A DNA stretch of 64,000 nt from Bacteroidales bacterium (GTDB lineage Bacteria > Bacteroidota > Bacteroidia > Bacteroidales > P3), in NCBI GenBank assembly GCA_009783885.1, contig WRCN01000002.1, positions 1 through 64,000 on the forward strand, in the 5' to 3' direction. The first letter of the stretch is position 1. The number at the start of each line of letters is the position of its first letter. The position numbers and the translations under genes are program-made. Below the pieces are notes generated by a model that made no database searches, had not been told where the DNA came from, and saw nothing but the letters and a program-made list of their open reading frames with translations. Of the stretch, positions 16,935-24,877 are shown piece by piece.

Positions 16935-18321
16935 CGGGATTGGTTTTAGGTTTTAAAATTGGTTTTTGAATTTCTCGAACCGGACGTTGGGAAGGATTTT
17001 CAGGGTATTTTCGAGGTGTATTATTTGAGCGATTACGGTCATTCGAGCGGTCACGGTTATGATCATTTTGACGATGTTCATTATTCGAACGTTGGTGAGT
17101 GTGGTTCGGACGATGGGGATGATTGGATTGCATTTTCTTTTTCTTGTCGAAACGTGTCAAATCATCCTGGCCAACAACATTATCAAACATTCCGGCTTCA
17201 TCATTCGGAACCACCTTGCCTTTCGCAGCAAATTGCTCCAAACTTTCCGGAAAATCTTTTTGCTGATTGAGTTTGATAATTTCATGAACAGCCTCAACCG
17301 GCAATCCAATCAATTCGTTCTGCTCGTTAGCATAAGCATAATACATCGTTCGTGCAAACACATCGGTTTTTTGCCAAACGGCTTTTCCTTTTCTAAAAAA
17401 CAGTGGAATTTCAGGATCAGGAAAATCCTTTGCAGCCTCTTGATACATCTCGTATTCGTAGTTCAAACAGCATTTCAACTTACCGCATTGTCCGGCTAAT
17501 TTTTGAGGATTCAACGACAATTGTTGCACACGTGCCGTATTTGTTGAAACCGTATGAAAATTGCTCAAAAATGTAACACAACACAATTCCCGTCCACACG
17601 AGCCAATTCCGCCAAGGTGCATAGCTTCTTGACGTGCACCTATTTGCCGCATCTCAATCCGAACGCGAAATTCTTCGGCATACACTTTGATGAGTTGGCG
17701 AAAATCCACACGATCGTCGGCTGTGTAAAAAAACGTGGCTTTACTGCCGTCTCCCTGATATTCGACATCGTTGATTTTCATCAACAAGCCCATGTCTTTC
17801 GCGATTTTTCGCGCTTTAATCTGTGTGTCTTTTTCCAAATCAATGGTTTTATTCCACTTGTCGACATCGTTCTGACGGGCTTTTCGAAGCACCTTACGTA
17901 ATTCTTCAACAGGCGAAACATTCTGACGTTTGCGATATTGCAGATGCGCAGCAGGGCCGATCAGTGTAACAATCCCAACATCATGACCCGTCGGCGCTTC
18001 TACCACAACAATATCGCCAACTTCCAAAACGGTCGCTGTTTCAACAATTCTATAAAAATCTTTATGCGAATTTTTGAAACGCACTTCAATTACATTGTAT
18101 TTAGAGTTATCGCCGGTTGGTGTCAAGCCTTTCGTCCAATCGAATGTGGCTAATTTCGCACAACAGCACATTTGCAGATCGCGCGATTGGTCTTCCAACG
18201 CAGGCATACAATGGCAACCACGCGTGTTGTATTTGTTGTCTTCCTTGATAATTGGACGTTCGTCTAGAATGTTATGTTCGGGTTGCTCGGTGTTTGGCTG
18301 AAAATTTTGGTCTTCTGTCAT
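16927..18321 (-). CDS. PSP1-domain protein (RicT/YaaT-like)
   Basis: A 464-residue cytoplasmic protein. The PSP1 core spans about residues 70-300. Its cysteines are visible as GSCGRELCC (about 250) and AGQCGKLKCCLNYEYEMY (about 283), the pattern that in Bacillus RicT takes part in iron-sulfur binding within the RicAFT complex. An N-terminal CHCMPALEDQSRDLQMCCC segment adds more cysteines. The C-terminal 70 residues are a low-complexity His/Asn/Arg-rich tail. Linked by overlap to gldH. In Bacillus the homologue affects RNA maturation; whether this holds here is not known. Confidence 0.88.
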   Translation of the reverse strand: MTEDQNFQPNTEQPEHNILDERPIIKEDNKYNTRGCHCMPALEDQSRDLQMCCCAKLATFDWTKGLTPTGDNSKYNVIEVRFKNSHKDFYRIVETATVLEVGDIVVVEAPTGHDVGIVTLIGPAAHLQYRKRQNVSPVEELRKVLRKARQNDVDKWNKTIDLEKDTQIKARKIAKDMGLLMKINDVEYQGDGSKATFFYTADDRVDFRQLIKVYAEEFRVRIEMRQIGARQEAMHLGGIGSCGRELCCVTFLSNFHTVSTNTARVQQLSLNPQKLAGQCGKLKCCLNYEYEMYQEAAKDFPDPEIPLFFRKGKAVWQKTDVFARTMYYAYANEQNELIGLPVEAVHEIIKLNQQKDFPESLEQFAAKGKVVPNDEAGMFDNVVGQDDLTRFDKKKKMQSNHPHRPNHTHQRSNNEHRQNDHNRDRSNDRNRSNNTPRKYPENPSQRPVREIQKPILKPKTNPDA

Positions 18322-18354
18322 ATTCTATGAATATTTTCTTTATTAAATACACTA

Positions 18355-18362
18355 CAAAGATA
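18355..18362 (-). promoter_or_regulatory. -7 box of the PSP1-gldH promoter
   Basis: TATCTTTG on the minus strand, about 34 bp before the PSP1 gene start, with A/T-rich upstream DNA. Confidence 0.75.
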
Positions 18363-18438
18363 CGAAAAAAAAATGAAACATAGAAAACAATTTCCCAGTT
18401 ACACTCGACGTGGGCTGCAAGTCAGTACCAATACGTGA

Positions 18439-18720
18439 TTACCTCTTATTGTACACGAAATTCAAATTCTGGTTCCGATATGCTTCAAACTTGCGGTCAC
18501 TGCTAATGAGTGGGATTTTTTCAGTAATAGCTTGTGCCTTTTTCCATTTTCGCATACGAATTTTGCCGATATGGAACAAATGAATTAATTCTTTAAGACT
18601 TTCTGAACTAACGCAAATAGAGTTTTCGTAATCCTCCACAATTTCGTAAACTTCCTTCGACAATTTATCTCTTTCGAAAATAATATACAAAAGAATATTG
18701 GTATCTATAAGGTATCGCAT
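18439..18720 (-). pseudogene. PIN-domain toxin (VapC-like) with an internal deletion
   Basis: A 93-residue reading frame with the start and end of a PIN-domain ribonuclease toxin: MRYLIDTNILLYII (first catalytic Asp), ISVSSESLKELIHLF-like helix (acidic residue), then an abrupt joint after GKIRMRKWKK to AQAITEKIPLISSDRKFEAY (the SSD motif). Usual members have about 120-130 residues; the missing 30 or so would carry the conserved H.DP.DR segment with another metal-binding Asp. I infer an inactive remnant. The upstream antitoxin-like frame ends two bases before its start and is itself frameshifted. Confidence 0.75.
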
Positions 18721-18722
18721 AT

Positions 18723-18832
18723 TTATTTCAACACCGCTTTATGGTCTAGAATAAGACCAATACCCTTAGGGTATTTTCTCCAAAACTCCCCGATTTTGAT
18801 ACTTTTTTAGGTGATAAAACTTTGTTTTTCAT
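18723..18832 (-). pseudogene. Small antitoxin-like gene with a one-base frameshift
   Basis: An ATG (MKNKVLSPKK) is followed, one frame over, by SIKIGEFWRKYPKGIGLILD and HKAVLK, then TAA two bases before the PIN gene. The total is one base short of 37 codons, and the break lies in a run of six A; a seventh A would restore one frame of 36 residues. Position (just before a VapC-like toxin, near-overlapping) and size suggest the cognate antitoxin. The family is not one I can name. A true frameshift, a sequencing error in the homopolymer or programmed slippage are all possible. Confidence 0.55.
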
Positions 18833-19042
18833 TGCGATAGAAGTCCTCGTTTTTTTATAGTGGTGGTTGCCATGATAAATCTTCGTTTATGTTTCTGCAA
18901 AAATACGACTATTTTTTGAATTGACCAAATATTTTTTGTTAAAAAGTGTTAAAATCGCACCTCGTGCCCACTTACGCATGGCACTCGGCAATAATACTTA
19001 TACCGAGCGAAGTCGAGGTATCAAAAAGTTCCGAAAACGAAA

Positions 19043-19684
19043 CTAACGAACACAACGTAGAGCGAATCCGTAGTTCTTGAAATACCAATCTCCTGGGTTG
19101 ACGACACCACCCGTGCCAAAGTGCAAGCAGTACCCGTCCCAATATCCCTCCGATTGAGACCAGTAACTCGTCCATGAGTCCTGACCGTCCAGTGTGCCTC
19201 CCGAATTGCACTCGCCTCCGTAGGTGCCACCCCAACGGTTGAGATAATTATCAGTGATAAATTGAACATAATTCTGGCCATATCTATTTTGACCTGTACC
19301 ACCCAAGGCAATGTCCAAATCAATAAAATCTTGTATGGTGGGCACACGCCAACCTTCGGGACAAAGTTCATCTTTAAGTTCACTTACAGCACGCCAAGAA
19401 AACAAATCACCTTTTTGACCGGGATTGGAACGGCAATCAATGTTATAGAGTGCAGATAGACCTCCGTCAAATATTGTTTTATTGCTACAATCAACAGTCT
19501 GAACAGCATCAGACCAAATTTGAGTTATCGTACCATTAGAAATTGTCCAAGTTTTGTTGGAAGCAAAAGAAGCGTTGCCAAGGCTCGTAGGCCAAGTAAT
19601 TGGTTTGTCCTCTTTTTTGCAAGACATAAAAATAAGAGAAAAAGTTGTTAAAAGTGCAATTAGATGTAGTAAATGATTTTTCAT
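19043..19684 (-). CDS. FISUMP-domain lipoprotein
   Basis: A 213-residue lipoprotein (IFMSCKKEDKP, Cys about 21) with one FISUMP-type domain: IWSDAVQTVDCSNKT, YNIDCRSNPGQKGDLFSWRAV, LCPEGWRVPTIQDFIDLD, the Gly/Trp-rich SWTSYWSQSEGYWDG and a final YGFALRCVR. It is closely related to the C-terminal half of the protein at 11865-12740 but lacks the Ig domain. Its start overlaps the stop of holB by four bases (ATGA), so it is read from the holB message, an unusual partner for a surface lipoprotein. Function unknown. Confidence 0.85.
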   Translation of the reverse strand: MKNHLLHLIALLTTFSLIFMSCKKEDKPITWPTSLGNASFASNKTWTISNGTITQIWSDAVQTVDCSNKTIFDGGLSALYNIDCRSNPGQKGDLFSWRAVSELKDELCPEGWRVPTIQDFIDLDIALGGTGQNRYGQNYVQFITDNYLNRWGGTYGGECNSGGTLDGQDSWTSYWSQSEGYWDGYCLHFGTGGVVNPGDWYFKNYGFALRCVR

Positions 19685-20847
19685 GATGATTTTTTTTGTA
19701 ATAATCCTGCTAATATAATCGATAAGTCCAACATCACCAAATGCCCGTTGGCATTGCGTTCGACGTGATAAATCGCTTTTTCGATTTCGGTGGTGAATTT
19801 GATTAAATTATTGGAATGAATATAGGGCGAAAATTTGGTTAAGAATGCGCGTTCCTCAGGCGAAACAAGCACTTGATCAGTGTTCTGATAATTTATCATC
19901 ACCGTCCAACGAACTTTGTCTAAGGCATGATTCAAAAACAACTTCAAACGTTCGCGTCCCAAATCTCTCATTTTTCTTGAAAATTCGTCCATTTTCGGCG
20001 TTTCTACCTTTAGGCAAATCCGCATCCAGTCTACAAAATTTGTGTGATTGAAATTATCCTCATCGGTTCGAGCAACGATAGTTTCCGCTTCAAGCAAATT
20101 GCCTTTTGCCTGAACTGCTATGTTTGCGGCTTCTTCGGCGCTTATCTCATATCGATCTTGCAAATAATTTTGAATAATGTCATCTGAAAGTTTCGGCACA
20201 CGAACCAACTGCGTTCGCGATAAAATCGTTGCCGGAATTTGATTGGAATTTTCGGAAATCAGCAAAAACACAGTGCCATCAGAAGGTTCTTCAAGCACTT
20301 TCAACAATCGTGTTGAAATATCGTGGTAAAATTTTTCCACCATCCAAAGGATGATGATTTTCGTTGGCGCTTCAAAATTTTTATAGGTCAATGCTTTAAT
20401 CACATTGTCCACATCGCGTTTGTTGATATAGCCTTGACTGTTGCCCAATCCGATCGCATCGTACCATTGGTTTAACGAAAATTCCGCGTGATGCTCAAGC
20501 ACCATTTTCCGCCAATCATCCATATAATCGCTGCTATCGCTTTCTTTCATCGAACCGGTTTTATTATTCGGGAAAAAGAAATGCAAGTCGGGATGTGCCA
20601 ATTTTTGAAACTTTACACACGACGGACATGTTCCGCACGAATCCGCCAAAAGCCCATCAGCATTTGGTTTTGACAAAATCTGTTTGTTTTTGCAATTCAA
20701 AAACTGTCCGTAAGCAATAGCTAATGCCAACTTCTGGTTGCCTTGGTAGCTCAAGAAAAGTTGAGCATGCGAAACTCGTCCGCTAAGTGCCATGCCGGTC
20801 AGTTTTTGAATGAGTTCGCGTTGTCCTATGATTTCTTTGAATTGCAT
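19681..20847 (-). CDS. holB: DNA polymerase III delta' subunit
   Basis: Clamp-loader subunit. The 388-residue protein shows the DnaX/HolB AAA+ N-terminus (FKEIIGQRELIQKLTGMALSGRVSHAQLF), a zinc-binding set (CGTCPSCVKFQKLAHPDLHFF, about 77-97), the sensor segment KIIILWMVEKFYHDISTRLLKVLEEPSDGTVFLLISE and the SRTQLVRVP motif near 213. The usual Walker A is degenerate, as expected for delta'. A TATCTTTG promoter is close upstream, and the gene is translationally coupled to the FISUMP lipoprotein. Confidence 0.94.
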   Translation of the reverse strand: MQFKEIIGQRELIQKLTGMALSGRVSHAQLFLSYQGNQKLALAIAYGQFLNCKNKQILSKPNADGLLADSCGTCPSCVKFQKLAHPDLHFFFPNNKTGSMKESDSSDYMDDWRKMVLEHHAEFSLNQWYDAIGLGNSQGYINKRDVDNVIKALTYKNFEAPTKIIILWMVEKFYHDISTRLLKVLEEPSDGTVFLLISENSNQIPATILSRTQLVRVPKLSDDIIQNYLQDRYEISAEEAANIAVQAKGNLLEAETIVARTDEDNFNHTNFVDWMRICLKVETPKMDEFSRKMRDLGRERLKLFLNHALDKVRWTVMINYQNTDQVLVSPEERAFLTKFSPYIHSNNLIKFTTEIEKAIYHVERNANGHLVMLDLSIILAGLLQKKSS

Positions 20848-20851
20848 GATG

Positions 20852-20859
20852 CAAAGATA
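20852..20859 (-). promoter_or_regulatory. -7 box of the holB promoter
   Basis: TATCTTTG on the minus strand only 5 bp before the start codon, implying a very short leader or a nearly leaderless message. Confidence 0.7.
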
Positions 20860-20887
20860 CGAAAAAAAGTTGAAATAGCAAGGTGGA

Positions 20888-20932
20888 TTCGACCTCGCTC
20901 AGCCACCAAAACGGACGTTGAGCGTAGTCGAA
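20888..20932. repeat. Family C hairpin between holB and ctp
   Basis: Arms TTCGACCTCGCTCA and TGAGCGTAGTCGAA, 12 of 14 complementary, loop of 17. Same family as the in-gene copies in mpl and the HdrD-like gene. Confidence 0.8.
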
Positions 20933-20965
20933 ACGACCGTGTTTTGTAGTTTCATTTTTTTTTCG

Positions 20966-20973
20966 TACCTTTG
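20966..20973 (+). promoter_or_regulatory. -7 box of the ctp protease promoter
   Basis: TACCTTTG after a T run, 22 bp before the ATG. Confidence 0.75.
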
Positions 20974-20994
20974 TAGATTAAACTCATCATCACT

Positions 20995-22761
20995 ATGAAA
21001 CGCATTTACCTAATTATCGCAACACTTCTGTTTTCATTGCCTGTATTTCCGCAAAACACTCGTGATTTGCGTCCTGCAATGGAAAAATCCAATTTCCTTT
21101 TGCAATTAATCCATTACGGATATGTGGATATTGTGCCTCTGATGCCTCTTGTAGAAAAAGGCACCATTGAAATATTAAAACAATTAGATCCTCATTCGCA
21201 ATACATTTCGCCACAAGATGTTGAGCGTGCAAACGAACAACTGCAAGGTAATTTCGACGGTATTGGCGTGTCATTTCAAATTGTAAGAGATACTATTGTG
21301 ATTATCGAAGCCATCAGTGGCGGTCCTTCCGAAAAGCTCGGCATTCAAGGCGGAGATAAAATCATAACCATCAATGGTATGAATGCAACCGGTGATAGTG
21401 CTAGAAACGACGTTGTTTTTAGACATCTGAGAGGTCCAAAAGGTACAGTCGTAACAGTTGGTATTCTGCGAAATGGTGTCGTAAAAGATTATAGAATTGT
21501 TCGGGATAAAATTCCCATCTTCAGCGTTGAAACATTTTTCATGGAAAACGCCAATACAGGCTACATTCAGGTAGATCGGTTTTCTCGACAAACTGCAAAA
21601 GAATTTAAAGATGCCCTGCAAACATTAATCAAACAAGGGGCGGAAAATATTATTCTCGATTTACGAGGAAATTCGGGCGGATACATGGATCAAGGTATTG
21701 AGATGGTCAACGAATTTTTGGAAAAAGATTTGTTGATCGTTTATATGGAAGGGGCGCACCAACCCAGACAAAACAGCATGTCTACTTCAGGTGGCGCATT
21801 CAAAGAGGGCAGGCTTGTTGTACTTATCGACGAAGGTTCTGCATCTGCCAGCGAGATTGTTGCCGGAGCCATTCAAGATCATGATCGCGGTATTATCGTT
21901 GGACGTCGTTCATTTGGTAAAGGCTTGGTGCAACGTCCATTCCGCGTACCTGTCGATAGTTCCGAAATTCGATTGACTATTGCAAGATATTACACTCCTT
22001 CGGGCAGAAGCGTCCAAAAGCCCTACAACGACGGATTTGAGAAATATTTCGCCGACATGATGGAGCGCTACAGACACGGCGAAATGGTTAATCCTGATTC
22101 CATCAGATTGCCTGATTCGTTGAAATTCCGAACCTCTAGAAACCGTATTGTATATGGCGGTGGGGGAATTATGCCCGACATCTTCACGCCGATGGATACC
22201 AATCGCATCTCAGATTATTATGTTGATCTTCGCAGAACAGGTACTATCAATAGTTTCGTAATGGAATATTTGGATAGAGAACGTAAAAATTTGTTGAAAA
22301 CCTATCCGACTTTTGAATTATTTTACGAGAATTTCCAAACCGATGGAGCATTTGCTGAAAAATTTGAGGCATTTGCTGAAAAAGCAGGCGTTAAACGTAA
22401 TCGAATTCGAATGGCAAGCGCTGAAAGTTTTTTGAACCGAATGGTTACAGAAATGAAAAAAGACACCATGCTTGCAAAAAGCGAAACCTACCACGAATAT
22501 GTAGGACAAGTCCTTTGGTCAGAAGAACGAATGAGAGAATTTCTGATGAATTTAGCCGATACTGAAGACGCCGTGCAACAGCGAATTCAAGAAGCTTCCG
22601 ACAGTTTCATTTTACTGCAACTGAAGGCGCTTTTGGCACGAAATCTTTACGGAACAAAATATTATTTCCAAACCATTCGCTCGATTGACGAGGGTTATCA
22701 GCGTGCCTTGAAGGTTGTTGAAGACGAGAAGTTATTCAAAAAAATGAACATTTCGTTTTAG
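20995..22761 (+). CDS. C-terminal processing protease (S41 family, Ctp/Prc)
   Basis: A 588-residue periplasmic protease. Signal peptide 1-19 (LLFSLPVFPQ), a helical N-terminal part, a PDZ domain (about 82-165: FDGIGVSFQIVRDTIVIIEAISGGPSEKLGIQGGDKIITING) and the S41 core with NIILDLRGNSGGYMDQ, the Ser of DEGSASASEIVAGA (about 285) and the Lys of RRSFGKGLVQ (about 309). A C-terminal extension of about 200 residues (YRHGEMVNPDSIRLPD to the end) is usual in this phylum. The tcdA gene starts five bases after its stop, so the two are probably co-transcribed. Confidence 0.94.
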   Translation: MKRIYLIIATLLFSLPVFPQNTRDLRPAMEKSNFLLQLIHYGYVDIVPLMPLVEKGTIEILKQLDPHSQYISPQDVERANEQLQGNFDGIGVSFQIVRDTIVIIEAISGGPSEKLGIQGGDKIITINGMNATGDSARNDVVFRHLRGPKGTVVTVGILRNGVVKDYRIVRDKIPIFSVETFFMENANTGYIQVDRFSRQTAKEFKDALQTLIKQGAENIILDLRGNSGGYMDQGIEMVNEFLEKDLLIVYMEGAHQPRQNSMSTSGGAFKEGRLVVLIDEGSASASEIVAGAIQDHDRGIIVGRRSFGKGLVQRPFRVPVDSSEIRLTIARYYTPSGRSVQKPYNDGFEKYFADMMERYRHGEMVNPDSIRLPDSLKFRTSRNRIVYGGGGIMPDIFTPMDTNRISDYYVDLRRTGTINSFVMEYLDRERKNLLKTYPTFELFYENFQTDGAFAEKFEAFAEKAGVKRNRIRMASAESFLNRMVTEMKKDTMLAKSETYHEYVGQVLWSEERMREFLMNLADTEDAVQQRIQEASDSFILLQLKALLARNLYGTKYYFQTIRSIDEGYQRALKVVEDEKLFKKMNISF

Positions 22762-22766
22762 TCGAA

Positions 22767-23546
22767 ATGACTTGGGAGGCAAGAACAAAACTGCTTTTAG
22801 GAGAGGAGAACGTTACCAAATTGCATGCTTCTCATGTGTTGGTTATGGGCTTAGGCGGTGTTGGTTCCGCTGCCTGCGAACACTTGTGTAGAGCGGGAAT
22901 TGGAGAGTTGAGTATTGTTGATGGCGATGTAATAAACGAGACTAATCGCAATCGGCAACTGCCCGCACTCGTCAGTAATCAAGGGCTTTTGAAAGCCGAA
23001 GTGATGGCTAAACGCTTATTGGATATCAATCCGAATTTGAAATTGCATGTTTTTCCGGAATACGTGAAAGACCAACGAATGCTTGATATTCTCAAACTTA
23101 CAAAGTATGATTTTGTTGTTGATGCGATTGACACATTTTCTCCAAAAACCTACTTAATCGTGCATTGTCTCAATCTGGGCTTGCGATTGGTAAGTTCGAT
23201 GGGCTCAGGTGGAAAGACTGACCCAACGCAAATTCAAATCGCCGATATTGCACAAACCTACCAATGTCCGTTAGCTGATGCGTTGCGCAAACGGCTTCAC
23301 AAATTAGGCTATTACAGCGGGTTTCATGCGGTTTTCTCGGCCGAGAAAGTGCGTGAAAATTCGGTGTTGCATTGTGAAGAGGATGCCAACAAAAAATCAA
23401 CGGTCGGAACAATTTCGTATATGCCACCGATTTTTGGGGCGTATTGTGCGTCTGTTGTAATCCGTGAATTGACCGGCGAGCACGTGGTTTCGGCATTGCC
23501 GATTCCGACGAAAATTCGACAAAAAATTAGAGAAGGGCGGGTATGA
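22767..23546 (+). CDS. tcdA: tRNA threonylcarbamoyladenosine dehydratase (TcdA/CsdL)
   Basis: An E1-like enzyme that cyclises t6A in tRNA using ATP. The 259-residue protein has the nucleotide-binding glycine motif GLGGVGSAACEHLCRAGIGE (about 28-47), VDGDVINETNRNRQL with the ThiF-family Asn/Arg residues, DAIDTFSPKTYLI, and the catalytic-type Cys region LHCEEDANKKSTVGTISYMPP. Length fits TcdA rather than the longer MoeB/ThiF with rhodanese. Its last three residues (GRV) and stop codon are supplied by a palindromic repeat (23536-23562), so the ancestral end was probably different. Confidence 0.9.
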   Translation: MTWEARTKLLLGEENVTKLHASHVLVMGLGGVGSAACEHLCRAGIGELSIVDGDVINETNRNRQLPALVSNQGLLKAEVMAKRLLDINPNLKLHVFPEYVKDQRMLDILKLTKYDFVVDAIDTFSPKTYLIVHCLNLGLRLVSSMGSGGKTDPTQIQIADIAQTYQCPLADALRKRLHKLGYYSGFHAVFSAEKVRENSVLHCEEDANKKSTVGTISYMPPIFGAYCASVVIRELTGEHVVSALPIPTKIRQKIREGRV

Positions 23547-23562
23547 AACCCGCCCCTACAAT
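23536..23562. repeat. Family B hairpin forming the 3' end of tcdA
   Basis: GGGCGGGT/ACCCGCCC hairpin followed by CTAC. The TGA stop of tcdA is the loop of the hairpin. It may also act as a weak attenuator between tcdA and folC. Confidence 0.75.
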
Positions 23563-23588
23563 TACCCATTTGAAACATTTTGCCCTTG

Positions 23589-24827
23589 ATGACATACGCT
23601 GAAACCACCGATTATCTTTTTTCTAAACTCCCCATGTACCAACGTGTAGGAGCAAGTGCATACAAAGCCAATTTGAATAATACGATAAATTTATTAGCCG
23701 AACTGAATAATCCCGAAAAGAAATTTAAAAGTATACATGTTGCGGGAACTAACGGCAAAGGCTCAACTTCGCACATGTTGGCTTCGGTTTTTCAAACGGC
23801 AGGCTACAAAACCGGACTTTACACTTCGCCACATTTGAAAGATTTTAGAGAACGAATTAAAATCAATGGCATTTGTATTCCCGAACAAATTGTGGTGGAT
23901 TTTGTCGAAAAAAATCAGGCTTTATTTGATGACATAAAACCCTCTTTCTTTGAGATGACAGCCGCTTTAGCATTCGACTATTTTGCAAAAGAGCAGGTTG
24001 ATATTGCGATTATCGAAGTGGGTATGGGCGGACGATTGGATTCGACCAATGTGATCACTCCCCTACTTTCGGTGATTACAAATATTGGTTTAGATCATAC
24101 GCAATTTTTAGGCGATACATTAGAAAAAATTGCAGCGGAAAAAGCCGGTATTATTAAACCTAAAGTTCCTGTTATTATTGGTGAAACGAATGAAAAAACA
24201 GCGCCTGTTTTTTTAGAAATTGCCAAACAAAATCATTCGGAAATTGTTTTTGCTGACCAACATTTCGTAGAGACGCACGGCCGTGCGTCTCTACATGTGG
24301 ACTGCGATTTACAAGGGATTTACCAGAAAAAAAATATCCAAACGGCTTTAGCAGCGGTTTTTTCAGTAAAAAATCAATTCGAATATCTCTCTGAGAGCGC
24401 AATTAAAAAAGGTTTAGCAAATGTCGTAAAAAATACAGGATTGATGGGACGTTGGCAAATTGTCGGTGAAAAGCCGTTGATTGTTTGCGATACCGGACAC
24501 AACGAAGATGGCATCAAACAAATTTTACAACAAATCGAACAAACGCCACACCGGCATCTACACGCGGTTTTCGGAGTAGTGAACGATAAAGATGTTACAA
24601 CAATTTTATCGTTGCTTCCCAAAAATGCAACCTATTATTTTTGCAAAGCCAATCTCCCACGAGCCTTGAATGAAAAGGATTTGCAAGAACAAGCACAAAA
24701 GTTTGGTTTACAAGGTGACGCTTTTCCGACCGTTCATGAAGCTCTCGAAACAGCAAAAAAATCAGCACATGCGGACGATTTGATTTGGGTCGGCGGCAGT
24801 ACATTTGTGGTAGCCGATATTTTGTAA
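23589..24827 (+). CDS. folC: Bifunctional folylpolyglutamate/dihydrofolate synthase
   Basis: Adds glutamate to dihydropteroate and folates. From ATG (MTYAETTDYLFSKLP; the TTG three codons earlier is less likely) it gives 412 residues. Mur-ligase-type marks: P-loop HVAGTNGKGSTSHMLAS (about 50-65), TSPHLKDFRERIKING, SFFEMTAALAFDYFA, EVGMGGRLDSTNVITP, ITNIGLDHTQFLGDT and the C-domain CDTGHNEDGIKQI. Odd: a perfect 28-bp palindrome adds VETHGRASL at about residues 227-235, just before the DLQGIYQKKN segment that opens the C-domain substrate region; the frame is kept. Confidence 0.95.
   Translation: MTYAETTDYLFSKLPMYQRVGASAYKANLNNTINLLAELNNPEKKFKSIHVAGTNGKGSTSHMLASVFQTAGYKTGLYTSPHLKDFRERIKINGICIPEQIVVDFVEKNQALFDDIKPSFFEMTAALAFDYFAKEQVDIAIIEVGMGGRLDSTNVITPLLSVITNIGLDHTQFLGDTLEKIAAEKAGIIKPKVPVIIGETNEKTAPVFLEIAKQNHSEIVFADQHFVETHGRASLHVDCDLQGIYQKKNIQTALAAVFSVKNQFEYLSESAIKKGLANVVKNTGLMGRWQIVGEKPLIVCDTGHNEDGIKQILQQIEQTPHRHLHAVFGVVNDKDVTTILSLLPKNATYYFCKANLPRALNEKDLQEQAQKFGLQGDAFPTVHEALETAKKSAHADDLIWVGGSTFVVADIL
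24267..24294. repeat. Family A palindrome inside folC, perfect copy
   Basis: Identical in all 28 bases to the kdtA copy at 2833-2860 and read in the same frame, although the two genes lie on opposite strands (possible because the element is its own reverse complement). Confidence 0.95.
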
Positions 24828-24863
24828 TTAAACAAAAAAATTGGTCATGTCAAAAAAAAATTG

Positions 24864-24871
24864 TATCTTTG
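24864..24871 (+). promoter_or_regulatory. -7 box of the beta-helix lipoprotein promoter
   Basis: TATCTTTG, 7 bp before the ATG, preceded by a long A/T run. Confidence 0.75.
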
Positions 24872-24877
24872 TAAAAT

